From positions 496,001-560,000 of the forward strand of contig JAMLIK010000001.1 of the NCBI GenBank assembly GCA_023954195.1: DNA of 64,000 nt, read 5' to 3'. Under the pieces are notes generated by a model that worked only from the letters and a program-made list of their open reading frames with translations, had not been told where the DNA came from and did no database searches. The stretch is from Xanthobacteraceae bacterium (lineage in GTDB: Bacteria > Pseudomonadota > Alphaproteobacteria > Rhizobiales > Xanthobacteraceae). Position numbers and translations under genes: made by a program. Positions 52,686 through 61,585 of this stretch are shown here, in pieces; positions within the stretch are counted from its first letter, which is position 1, and each line of letters begins with the position of its first letter.

Positions 52686-54259
52686 ATGACCAAGCTTGAG
52701 GATGTGACCAACCTTGCCGACGCGGTGCGCTTCCACAGCCAGTCCCGCGGGGATTCGATCATCTTCGACTTCGAAGATCGCATCTCGACCTTCGCCCAGT
52801 TCGACGCGCATACCAATCAGGTCGCCAACGGGCTCAAGGCGCTGGGCGTCAAGCCCGGCGACCACATCGCCTATATCGGCAAGAACAGCGACATCTATTT
52901 CGAACTGCTGATCGGCGGCATGAAAGCCGGGGCCATCATGACGCCGGTGAACTGGCGTCTCGCGGGACCGGAAATCGCCTTCATCCTTGAGGATTCCAAG
53001 TCCGCCATCCTGTTCCTCGGCCCCGAATTCGTCGATCAGGTGCGCGGCATCAAGGATCAGATTCCGTCCGTCCGCCATATCATGACCACCGAGGGCGGCG
53101 CGCCGGAATGGCAGGACGTGCCGGCGTGGCGCGACGCCCAGAGCAGCGCCGATCCCGGCCGACCGATCGACGCCGGCGACGTGGCCATCCAGCTTTACAC
53201 GTCGGGCACCACCGGCAAGCCGAAAGGCGCGATGCTGTCGCATTCCAATCTTCTGTCGATGGTGCGATCCGGCAACGGCGAGGTGCCGGAGTGGAACAAG
53301 TGGGACGATCAGGACGTCTCGCTGGTGGCGATGCCGGTGTTCCACATCGGCGGCACCGGCTGGGGCGCGCTCGGCGTGTATTTCGGCGCCAAGGGCGTGG
53401 TGGCGCGCGAGTTCGACCCGACCAAGATTCTCGACTTCATCGAGCATTCCAAGGTCAGCAAGATGTTCATGGTGCCGGCCGCGATGCAGTTCGTCGTGCG
53501 GCTGCCCCGCGCCAAGCAGACCGACTTCTCGCGCCTGCGCCATATCGCCTATGGCGCGTCGCCGATCCCGGCCGCCCTGCTCCAAGAATGCATCGACGTC
53601 TTCAAATGCGGCTTCGTCCAGATGTACGGCATGACGGAAACCACCGGCACCATCGTCGCGCTGCCGCCGGAGGACCACATTCCCGGCGAGGAGCGCATGC
53701 GCTCCGCCGGCAAGGCGCTGCCCGGCGTCGAACTCGCCATTCTCGATCCCGACGGCAATCCGCTGCCGCCGCGTCAGGTCGGCGAGATCGCCACCCGCTC
53801 CGGCGCCAACATGGTCGGCTACTGGAACCTGCCGGAGGCCACCGCCAAGACCATCACCAAGGACGGCTGGCTATTGACCGGCGACGCCGGCTATCTCGAC
53901 GAGAACGGCTTCCTCTACAGGATCGCATCAAGGACATGATTATCTCCGGCGGCGAAAACGTCTATCCGGCCGAGGTCGAAAGCGCGGTCTGCGACCACCC
54001 CGACGTGGCGGAAGCCGCCGTGGTCGGCGTCCCCGACGACAAGTGGGGCGAGGCGGTGAAGGCCATCGTCGTGCTCAAGCCCGGCAAGACCGCGACCGCC
54101 ACCGACATCATCAACTTCACCCGCAGCCGGATCGCCGGCTACAAGACGCCGAAGACCGTGGACTTCATCCCCGCCCTGCCGCGCAATCCGTCCGGCAAGA
54201 TCCTGCGTCGTGAATTGCGCGCGCCGTTCTGGGAAGGCAAGGACCGGCAGGTGAATTGA
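52686..54259 (+). pseudogene. AMP-forming acyl-CoA synthetase disrupted by a frameshift
   Basis: The first frame (52686-53939) contains [13 protein letters not shown] and continues to DENGFLY, then ends after six out-of-frame codons. The other frame resumes at [21 protein letters not shown] and continues to [14 protein letters not shown], stop 54259. Homologues read LYIQDRIKD, so about four bases seem missing near 53920. The first stop and an ATG at 53936 overlap as ATGA, which could allow re-initiation of the C-terminal domain. Either a real mutation, a split enzyme or a sequencing error. Start ATG 52686 follows GAGGGA. Confidence 0.85.
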
Positions 54260-54297
54260 CTGCCATCGCAAAGCGACGGCCTCGGCATCACTCTCAG

Positions 54298-54422
54298 CGT
54301 CGTCCCCGCGCAGGCGGGGACCCATACGCCGCAGCGTCAGTGGGACGGAAAACATTTGTTGCCCGCACCCATGACGATAACCAAGGCCAGGGGTTATGGT
54401 CCTCGCCTGCGCGAGGACGACA
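54298..54422. repeat. Intergenic hairpin-rich repeat
   Basis: Two outer arms CGTCGTCCCCGCGCAGGCGG and CCTGCGCGAGGACGAC-like, with internal GGGACCCATA / AGGGGTTATGGTCC pairs, are typical of Bradyrhizobium intergenic repeats. Non-coding. Confidence 0.65.
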
Positions 54423-54461
54423 ATTCTCGTGCCGAAAATCCGCGCACAAAAAAGCCGCCCC

Positions 54462-55736
54462 TCACCGCTTGTTCGCGCCCATGTAGCCGAACAGGAAGCC
54501 CGCGACCTTGCGCATCTGGATTTCCTCGCTGCCCTCGGTGATGCGGTAGCGGCGGTGATGCCGGTAGATGTGCTCGAACGGCTTGTGCCGTGAATAGCCG
54601 ATGCCGCCATGCACCTGAATGGCGCGGTCCGCCGCCTGCCCGCACAGCCGGTTGGCCCAGTAGTTGCACATCGACACCTTGTCGGACAGCGTGTGCTCGA
54701 CCTGCGCCTGGGTCATCCGGTCCATCTCCCACGCCGTCTTGCGGATCAAGAGCCGCAGCATCTCCGCCTGGGTCGCAAGCTCCACCAGCGGGAACTGGAT
54801 CGCCTGGTTGCGCGCCAGTTCCTCGCCGAACGGTTTGCGCTCGCGCGCGTATTTCACGCTCTCGTTGATGCAGAACACCGCGGCGCCCAGCGAACTCGCC
54901 GCCTGCCGGATGCGGTTCTCGTGGACGAAGCACTGCGCCAGCGAGAGCCCGCGCCCGACCTCGCCGAACAGCGCCTCGTCCGGCACGAAAACGTCGGTGA
55001 AGGAGACGCGCGGATGATCGGTCGGCATGTTGAAGGTCCACAGATACTCCTCGACCTTCACGCCCTTCGCGTCCGCTGGCACCAGGAAACAGGTGATGCC
55101 GCGCGCGTCGCCGTCCTCGCCCGAGGTGCGGGCGAACAGCGCGCAATGGGTGGCGACGTGCATGCCCGTGGTCCACATTTTCTCGCCGTTGACGATCCAG
55201 CCGGATTGGCCGTCGCGCATTCCCCGCGCCGCGCGGGTTTCCATATGCGTCGCGTCCGAGCCGTGATCCGGCTCCGTCAGGCCGAAGGTGATGCGGTACT
55301 TGCCGGCGATCGATCCCTCGATCATCGCCTTCTGGTCGTCGCGGCCGTAGAGATCGAGCATCTTCACGATCGGGAAATTACCGACGATAGAGTGCTCGTT
55401 CTGCAAATCATTGTGCAGCCCGAGCCCCTGCGCGGCGAAATGCTCGCGGATCACCGCCATCCACAGGTTGGAGCCGTCCTTGCCGCCGTAACGTTTGGGG
55501 ATCGCGAAGCGCAGATGGCCGGCCTCGTCGGCCTTGTCCTTGGCCTGCCGCAGCAGCGCCTCCCACTCGTGACGCGGCAGGCCGCCGTTCTCGAAATCGG
55601 TGCGCGCCCATTCGCGGCGATGGTCGAAGAAGCGGATGTTGTCGTCCCGCGCTTCCAGCGGCTTGATCGTGGTCGCGATGAACCGGTCCAGTTCCGAAAG
55701 ATAGGCGACGAGGTCCGCAGGCAAGGCAAAATCCAA
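54462..55736 (-). CDS. Acyl-CoA dehydrogenase
   Basis: The 424-residue flavoprotein introduces a double bond into an acyl-CoA. FAD-site ITFGLTEPDHGSDATHM, WIVNGEKMWTTG and the C-terminal AIQVHGGIGYSRHKPFEHIYRHHRRYRITEGSEEIQ carry the typical features. The catalytic Glu is probably in ITEGSEE, as in canonical dehydrogenases. The start is TTG at 55736 behind GGGAGA; no ATG gives a normal N-terminus. Divergent from a crotonase gene. Confidence 0.9.
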   Translation of the reverse strand: MDFALPADLVAYLSELDRFIATTIKPLEARDDNIRFFDHRREWARTDFENGGLPRHEWEALLRQAKDKADEAGHLRFAIPKRYGGKDGSNLWMAVIREHFAAQGLGLHNDLQNEHSIVGNFPIVKMLDLYGRDDQKAMIEGSIAGKYRITFGLTEPDHGSDATHMETRAARGMRDGQSGWIVNGEKMWTTGMHVATHCALFARTSGEDGDARGITCFLVPADAKGVKVEEYLWTFNMPTDHPRVSFTDVFVPDEALFGEVGRGLSLAQCFVHENRIRQAASSLGAAVFCINESVKYARERKPFGEELARNQAIQFPLVELATQAEMLRLLIRKTAWEMDRMTQAQVEHTLSDKVSMCNYWANRLCGQAADRAIQVHGGIGYSRHKPFEHIYRHHRRYRITEGSEEIQMRKVAGFLFGYMGANKR

Positions 55737-55902
55737 GGCTTTTCTCCCACACGCCGATGTTGCTTTCGGCCGACTTAAGGTGACGATCGCGCGCGAAGTC
55801 AAGCCGACGATTGTGGTTGCGGGGCCGATGCCGCCATGCGTATCTGGACGCTCGCCGCCCGGCGCATTTCGCCTGACGACAACGACCCCGCGAGGAGCCA
55901 CC

Positions 55903-56682
55903 ATGGATTTGAAATTCTCCAAAGTCGAACGCAAGGGCCCGGTGACCATCGTGACGCTGTCGCGGCCCGAGGTCTACAACGCCCTGCACACCGACGCGCA
56001 TTTCGAACTGAACCGTGTCTTCAACGATTTCGCCGCCGATCCCGAGCAATGGGTGGCCATCGTCACCGGCGCTGGCGACAAGGCGTTCTGCGCCGGCAAC
56101 GACCTGAAATGGCAGGCCGCCGGCGGCAAGCGCGGCTGGGACACCGGCGGATTCGGCGGCCTCACCTCGCGCTTCGACTGCGACAAGCCGATCATCGCCG
56201 CCGTCAACGGCGTGGCGATGGGCGGCGGCTTCGAGATTGCGCTGGCCTGCGATCTCATCATCGCCGCCGAGAACGCCAAGTTCGCGCTGCCCGAGCCGCA
56301 TGTCGGCCTCGCCGCGCTCGCCGGCGGGTTGCACCGGCTGCCGCGCCAGATCGGGCTGAAGCGCGCCATGGGCATGATCCTCACCGCGCGCCACGTCTCC
56401 GCGCGCGAGGGTTTCGAACTGGGCTTCGTCAACGAGGTGGTGCCGCAGGGCGAGGCGCTGAGCGCGGCGCAACGCTGGGCGGAGGCGATCTGCAAGAACA
56501 GCCCGATGTCGATCCGCGCCTCCAAGCAGGCCATTTCACGCGGGCTCGCGGTGTCGCTCGAACAGGCGATCAACGACCAGCGGGACTATCCGGCCGTCAA
56601 GGCGATGGCCGCATCGCAGGATTTCATCGAGGGACCGAAGGCGTTTGCCGAAAAGCGGCCACCGAAATGGGTGGGGAAGTAA
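55903..56682 (+). CDS. Enoyl-CoA hydratase/carnitinyl-CoA dehydratase-like crotonase
   Basis: The 259-residue crotonase has CAGNDLKWQ, AVNGVAMGGGFEIALACDLIIAA and LPEPHVGLAALAGGLHRLPRQIG, the last typical of CaiD-type members, with the catalytic Glu in PEPHVG. The C-terminal FIEGPKAFAEKRPPKWVGK is standard. The ATG at 55903 follows GAGGAGCC. Divergent from the acyl-CoA dehydrogenase, with which it likely acts. Confidence 0.9.
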   Translation: MDLKFSKVERKGPVTIVTLSRPEVYNALHTDAHFELNRVFNDFAADPEQWVAIVTGAGDKAFCAGNDLKWQAAGGKRGWDTGGFGGLTSRFDCDKPIIAAVNGVAMGGGFEIALACDLIIAAENAKFALPEPHVGLAALAGGLHRLPRQIGLKRAMGMILTARHVSAREGFELGFVNEVVPQGEALSAAQRWAEAICKNSPMSIRASKQAISRGLAVSLEQAINDQRDYPAVKAMAASQDFIEGPKAFAEKRPPKWVGK

Positions 56683-56703
56683 TAGCCGATTTGCCTTGAA
56701 TTT

Positions 56704-56786
56704 CGTCATTGCGAGCGAAGCGAAGCAATCCAGTCCTCCTTTGCGGCTTCTGGATTGCTTCGTCGCTTGCGCGCCTCGCAATGACG
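56704..56786. repeat. Intergenic palindromic element
   Basis: CGTCATTGCGAGCGAAGCG and CGCGCCTCGCAATGACG arms, inner GAAGCAATCCAG / CTGGATTGCTTC. Same family as 48861-48947. Confidence 0.78.
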
Positions 56787-56794
56787 AATGCGGC

Positions 56795-57181
56795 TTACGT
56801 TGAAGCTTTCTCCCCCGCCAACTCCCGGCGATAGCTCGCGTAGTTCGGCTGATCGACCGCGAGCTTATCCATCGTGGTTTGCCACAGGTGATCGGCGAGG
56901 CCCGGCGTGCGCAGGTCGATCGCCCCGGCGGCGATCGCATTCGCCAGTTTTCGATTGAGGTCGGGCAGCGTTCCGCTCTCGCCGGTGAGCTTGACGAGAC
57001 GCGCCAGTTCGTCGGCGGCGCGCGGCTCCGACAATTCCAACTGCCGCACCACCAGATCGATGGCGTTGGTCGCCACCCGCAGCTTGAACGCGGCCGCGCC
57101 GGAGATTTGCGGCGCGATGTCGTTGCGAAGAAATTCGGCGACCGCGTTAAGCAGTTCGACCGGCGTCGGCTCATCCTGCAT
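56795..57181 (-). CDS. DUF6285 protein, probable partner of the adjacent kinase (LvaB-like)
   Basis: This 128-residue helical protein (TPVELLNAVAEFLRNDIAPQ; AFKLRVATNAIDLVVRQLEL; LWQTTMDKLAVDQPNY) belongs to DUF6285. It lies 2 bp after the phosphotransferase gene. In Pseudomonas, LvaA kinase needs a small partner, LvaB; my recollection is that LvaB is of this family, so the pair may be equivalent. The ATG at 57181 is chosen; the frame open to 57349 is antisense-like. Confidence 0.75.
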   Translation of the reverse strand: MQDEPTPVELLNAVAEFLRNDIAPQISGAAAFKLRVATNAIDLVVRQLELSEPRAADELARLVKLTGESGTLPDLNRKLANAIAAGAIDLRTPGLADHLWQTTMDKLAVDQPNYASYRRELAGEKAST

Positions 57182-57183
57182 GC

Positions 57184-58182
57184 TCAGCCTCCCGCGCGCG
57201 GCGCCAAGAGCCGCAACAGATCGATCTCGGTCTCGGAGGCGCGCCGCCCGATCATCGCGCGCTCCATCGAATGATCCGGCCCGGTCCGGAACCGCTGCAT
57301 CATGCCGCAGCACATCACGCCCCAGCGCAACGTGCCCATCACTTCCCAATAGTTCGCGCGCACGACGTCAACGTGACCACCCGCGGCCTCGTAACCGGCG
57401 AACATCTCCTCGCGCGCGCCGAAACCGCCGACCGGCTTGTCGATGGCGCCGAACCGCCACGAGTTGACGCAAATCCAGCCGAGATCCTCCATCGGGTCGC
57501 CGACATGGGCCAGCTCCCAGTCCAGCACGGCGCGAATGCCTTCCGTGCCGACGATCAGGTTGCCGTTGCGAAAATCGCCGTGAACCAGCGTGTCGTGCCG
57601 CGCCGGCCCCGGATCATTGTCGGCGAGCCAGCGCAACGCCAGATCGAACACCGGGCGCGGCCAATCGAAGCCGCGATAGTCGCGCGCGAGTTCGGCGATT
57701 TCCATCGCCGGAGTGACGCGGCGAAGCGCGGGCAGCGTGGCGGCATCGAGGCCATGGATGCCCCGCAACACCGCCCCCGCCTGCCGCGCCAGTTTCGGCC
57801 GCACCGCGGCGAAGGCGTCGTCGCGCAGAATCTTGCGCGCGATGGTCTCGCCGGCGACGCGCCCCATGATGAAGCCGGTGCCCAGCCCATCCGTCGCGGT
57901 CAGGACGTGCAGCACCGGCGGCGACGGAACGCCCGCCGCGCCGGCGCGCCGCATCAGCGCCGCCTCGGCGTCGAGCCCCGCCGCGCGCTCGGGGGCCGCG
58001 CCATAACCCGGCGGGGCGCGGCGCAGGATCGCGCCGATGTCGCCATCGGGATGCAGGATGTCGAACGACCACGTCTCCTGACTCGCGCCGCCGGACAACC
58101 GCGCGAGGCGGGCGACGCCCGTGGCGCCAGCGCACCATGCGGTGACGCAACGGGTCAGATCGGCTGCGAAACCCTCGCTCAA
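57184..58182 (-). CDS. APH-family phosphotransferase (ACAD10/11 N-terminal and LvaA type)
   Basis: The 332-residue kinase has SGGASQETWSF nucleotide loop, catalytic HGDFRNGN (201-208) and LDWELAHVGDP (220-230), which bind Mg-ATP. This subfamily phosphorylates hydroxyl groups of hydroxyacyl-CoA rather than antibiotics. It is followed by DUF6285 and preceded by a crotonase with a 3-bp gap, forming an operon 58977-56795. The start is TTG at 58182. Confidence 0.88.
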   Translation of the reverse strand: MSEGFAADLTRCVTAWCAGATGVARLARLSGGASQETWSFDILHPDGDIGAILRRAPPGYGAAPERAAGLDAEAALMRRAGAAGVPSPPVLHVLTATDGLGTGFIMGRVAGETIARKILRDDAFAAVRPKLARQAGAVLRGIHGLDAATLPALRRVTPAMEIAELARDYRGFDWPRPVFDLALRWLADNDPGPARHDTLVHGDFRNGNLIVGTEGIRAVLDWELAHVGDPMEDLGWICVNSWRFGAIDKPVGGFGAREEMFAGYEAAGGHVDVVRANYWEVMGTLRWGVMCCGMMQRFRTGPDHSMERAMIGRRASETEIDLLRLLAPRAGG

Positions 58183-58185
58183 CGG

Positions 58186-58977
58186 CTACTTGCCCTTGAA
58201 CCTGGCGGGCCGCTTTTCGAGGAACGCGGTGACGCCCTCCTTGAAATCCTCGGTCGCGCCGGCGCGCCGCTGCATCTGGAATTCGAGGTTGAGTTGCTCC
58301 TCGTAGGAATTCTCCTCGCTGTCCCAATACAATTGGCGAATGGCCGCCAGCGCCACCGTCGGACCGCCCGCGAGATCGTGCGCGAGCTTCATCGCCTCGC
58401 CCATCAGCGCAGCGTCGTCGTACACGCGATTAACCAGCCCCCATTCCAGCGCCTTTTCGGCCGGCAGTTTCTCGCCCATCAGCGACAGCTCGACCGAACG
58501 CGCCTTGCCGATCAGGCGCGGCAGCAGCCAGGTCGAGCCGCAGTCCGGCACCAGCCCGATGCGGCGGAAGGCTTGCAGGAAGTAGGCCGAGCGCGCGCAC
58601 AGGATCATGTCGCCCATCAGCGCGAAACTCATGCCCGCGCCCGCCGCCGGGCCGTTGACCGCGGTGACGATCGGGCAATGCAGGTTGCGCAAGCGCCGCA
58701 GGAACGGATGAAACGCCGTTTCCAGCGTGCCGCCCGCATTGCGCTTGCTGCCGGGCTTCGCATTGCCGCGGCCTTGCAGGTTGGCGCCGGTGCAGAACGC
58801 GCGGCCGGCGCCGGTGATGACCAGGCAACGCACCTCGCCGTGATCCTCGACGGCGTCGAGCGCCTCCGACAATCCGCCCAGCATGTCGACGGAGACCGCG
58901 TTCATCACCTCCTGATGATCGAGGGTGAGAACCGCCACCGAACCGTCGAAGTCGAGCGTCACGTGTTTGAACTGCAT
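58186..58977 (-). CDS. Enoyl-CoA hydratase/isomerase (PaaG-like crotonase)
   Basis: This 263-residue crotonase has GRAFCTGANLQG, AVNGPAAGAGMSFALMGDMILCA and FRRIGLVPDCGSTWLLPRLIG, a PaaG-like pattern with Asp in the second active-site segment. It starts at ATG 58977 behind GAGGAAA; the frame to 59055 is not favoured. First gene of the leftward operon with the kinase and the DUF6285 protein. Confidence 0.9.
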   Translation of the reverse strand: MQFKHVTLDFDGSVAVLTLDHQEVMNAVSVDMLGGLSEALDAVEDHGEVRCLVITGAGRAFCTGANLQGRGNAKPGSKRNAGGTLETAFHPFLRRLRNLHCPIVTAVNGPAAGAGMSFALMGDMILCARSAYFLQAFRRIGLVPDCGSTWLLPRLIGKARSVELSLMGEKLPAEKALEWGLVNRVYDDAALMGEAMKLAHDLAGGPTVALAAIRQLYWDSEENSYEEQLNLEFQMQRRAGATEDFKEGVTAFLEKRPARFKGK

Positions 58978-59160
58978 GGTTTCCTCATCGCACGCGGTTG
59001 GCATCCGGCACGGCGCGGGAGCCTCGCGAATTTCGGGTTGAAAGTCGGCGGCCATATTTGATTTTTAATCCGTGGTTGTCCATGGTCGCTTTCGCCAACA
59101 GCCGCCCGAACGACAGCGGGCAGCGACCACACAACGCAAGACAAAGCCAGGATTCAGCCC

Positions 59161-59940
59161 ATGTCGATTTTCGATCTTTCCGGTCGCGTCGCGGTCGTCA
59201 CCGGCGGCAATGGCGGCATCGGCCTCGGCATCGCGCAGGCGCTGGCGACGGCCGGCTGCCACGTCGCGATCTGGGGCCGCAACGCCGACAAGAACAGGAG
59301 CGCCGCCGCCAGCATGGCGGGCGCGCCGGGCGCGGTCGATACGCAGGTCTGCGACGTCACCGACATCGCCTCGGTCAAGGCGGCGATGGATGCGACGCTG
59401 ACCCGATTCGGCCGCGTCGACGGCTGCTTCGCCAATGCCGGCATCGGCGGCGGCGGACGCCACGCCTTCATCGACCGCCCGCCGGAGGAATGGCGCAAGA
59501 TGTTCGCGACCAATCTCGACGGCGTCGTGCATGTCTTCCAGGCGGTCGCGCGCCACATGACGGAACGCGCCGCGAAAGGCGACGCCTTCGGCCGGCTGGT
59601 GGCGACATCGAGCATGGCCGCGCTGTTCGGCACCGCGCGCAACGAGCACTATGCCGCGACCAAGGCCGCCATCAACGCGCTGGTGCGGGCGCTGGCGGTC
59701 GAGCAGGCGCGCTACGGCATCACCGCCAACGCCATCCTGCCGGGCTGGATCAAGAGCGACATGACATCCGGCCTGATGGCCAACGACAAGTTCGTCGGCA
59801 ACGTCATGCCGCGCATTCCGATGCGGCGCTTCGGCGAGCCGTCGGATTTCGGCGGCATCGCGGTCTACCTGATGAGCAAGGCGTCGTCGTACCACACCGC
59901 CGACTGCTTCGTGATCGACGGCGGCTATAGCGCCTTCTGA
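59161..59940 (+). CDS. Short-chain dehydrogenase/reductase, 3-hydroxyacyl type
   Basis: The 259-residue classical SDR has TGGNGGIGLGIA, NAGIGGGG, the SxS of VATSSMAA, and catalytic YAATK (about 164-168), then AILPGWIKSDMT. It would oxidise a 3-hydroxyacyl-CoA or reduce a keto group. It is divergent from the crotonase-kinase operon and 48 bp before the thiolase-like gene, so oxidation and cleavage may be consecutive steps. Confidence 0.88.
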   Translation: MSIFDLSGRVAVVTGGNGGIGLGIAQALATAGCHVAIWGRNADKNRSAAASMAGAPGAVDTQVCDVTDIASVKAAMDATLTRFGRVDGCFANAGIGGGGRHAFIDRPPEEWRKMFATNLDGVVHVFQAVARHMTERAAKGDAFGRLVATSSMAALFGTARNEHYAATKAAINALVRALAVEQARYGITANAILPGWIKSDMTSGLMANDKFVGNVMPRIPMRRFGEPSDFGGIAVYLMSKASSYHTADCFVIDGGYSAF

Positions 59941-59988
59941 CCGCCAGCCGCCGCCGACATCCCGCAAGCTTCGGAATCCGACAAGCCC

Positions 59989-61506
59989 ATGAGCGCTTCC
60001 GCCGCCCTTTCTCCCGATCGCATTCCCGTCATCGTCGGCGTCGGCGAGGTCTCTGACCATCCGGCGGACCCCTCCGCCGGACTGGAGCCGATCGACCTGA
60101 TGGTCGCGGCGCTCGGGCAGGCCGAGCAGGACAGCGGCGGCGCGCTCTTGGCCGAGGTGCAATCGCTCGACATCGTCAATTTCCTGAGCTGGCGCTATCA
60201 CGACCCGGTGGCGCTGTTGTGCGCGCGGCTCGGCATCGCGCCGGCGCACGCTTGTTACGGGCCGGTCGGCGGCGAAAGTCCGATCCGCTACATTCACGAG
60301 GCGGCGAAGCGGATCGCGCGCGGCGAATGCGGCGTCGCCGCCATTTGCGGGGCGGAGGCGCAAAGCACCTTCACCAAGGCGGAGCGCGCCGGCGTCGCGC
60401 TGCCATGGACGCCGTTCGCGCATGAGGCGCCGGTATCGCCGCGCGCCGCCAGCTTCCAGAAGCCGATGGCGGTCACGCTCGGCGTCGCCAAGCCGGTGAC
60501 GGTCTATCCGCTCTACGAGGCGGCCGCGTCGGCGCATTGGGGCCAGACCCCGCGCGAGGCGCGCGCGGAGTCCGGCGAATTATGGGCGCGCTACGCCGCC
60601 GTCGCCGCGCAAAATCCCAATGCCTGGCTGAAACGCGCGGTGCCGGCGGACGAAATCGTAACGCCCTCGCCAAGCAATCGCCTGATCGCCTGGCCCTACA
60701 CCAAGCTGATGGTCGCCAATCCGTCCGTCAACCAGGGCGCGGCGATCCTCGTCACCAGCCTTGCCAAGGCACGCGAAGCCGGAATCGCCGAGGAGAAACT
60801 GATTTACGTCTGGGGCGGCGCGTCGGCGGAGGAGCCGCGCGACTATCTCGACCGCGATCAATTCCACCAGAGCCACGCCCAGAACGCCGTGCTCGGCGCG
60901 GCGATGGACATGGCGGAGGGCGACGGCCGCGCCTTCGACGCCATCGAACTCTATAGCTGCTTCCCGACCGTGCCGAAGATGGCGCGGCGCACGCTGAAGC
61001 TCGGCCCCGACGTACAGCCGACCGTCACCGGCGGCCTCACCTTCTTCGGCGCACCGCTCAACGCCTACATGGCGCACGCCGCCTGCGCCATGGTGCGCCG
61101 CTTGCGCGGCGGCGGCCGGCTCGGACTGCTTTATGGCCAGGGCGGCTTCGTCACCAAGCATCACGCGCTGGTGCTGTCGCCGCAAGCCGCTTCCGCTCCG
61201 CTGGCGCAGGACACCAGCGTGCAGGCCGAGGCCGACCGCAACCGCCGGCCCGCTCCGCCTTTCGTCACCGAGGCGAACGGCCCCGCCAGGGTGGAGAGCT
61301 TTACCGTGATCTACGGCCGCAAGGGCGAGGTCGAGCACGGCGTGGCGATGCTGCGCACCGCCGAGAACTCCCGCGCCCTCGCCCGCGTCCCGGCCGACGA
61401 CACGGGAACGCTGGCATGCCTGACGGATCTCGACCGCACGCCGGTCGGCGGGCTCGGCGACATTTCCACCGCCGCCGACGGCATTCTGGAGTGGCGACCA
61501 CGTTGA
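59989..61506 (+). CDS. Thiolase-like (SCP2-type) protein without the usual nucleophilic cysteine
   Basis: The 505-residue thiolase-fold protein has GGLTFFGAPLNAYMAHAACA and LLYGQGGFVTKHHALVLS, the C-terminal His regions of the family, plus a C-terminal OB-like extension (about 400-505). At the usual active Cys the region reads HACYGPVGGESPIRYIHEAA, with Gly/Pro where thiolases have C-x-S/G; Cys is shifted earlier. The NEAF loop is EAIELYSCF-like. It could be a ligase-like or decarboxylating variant. It follows the SDR. Confidence 0.75.
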   Translation: MSASAALSPDRIPVIVGVGEVSDHPADPSAGLEPIDLMVAALGQAEQDSGGALLAEVQSLDIVNFLSWRYHDPVALLCARLGIAPAHACYGPVGGESPIRYIHEAAKRIARGECGVAAICGAEAQSTFTKAERAGVALPWTPFAHEAPVSPRAASFQKPMAVTLGVAKPVTVYPLYEAAASAHWGQTPREARAESGELWARYAAVAAQNPNAWLKRAVPADEIVTPSPSNRLIAWPYTKLMVANPSVNQGAAILVTSLAKAREAGIAEEKLIYVWGGASAEEPRDYLDRDQFHQSHAQNAVLGAAMDMAEGDGRAFDAIELYSCFPTVPKMARRTLKLGPDVQPTVTGGLTFFGAPLNAYMAHAACAMVRRLRGGGRLGLLYGQGGFVTKHHALVLSPQAASAPLAQDTSVQAEADRNRRPAPPFVTEANGPARVESFTVIYGRKGEVEHGVAMLRTAENSRALARVPADDTGTLACLTDLDRTPVGGLGDISTAADGILEWRPR

Positions 61507-61585
61507 CCCCGCCACTCGCCGCTGGCATTTTGGCACATCGGAGGCAATAACTTCGCGCCACTTGTGCAAAAATGCGAGCGACGGC

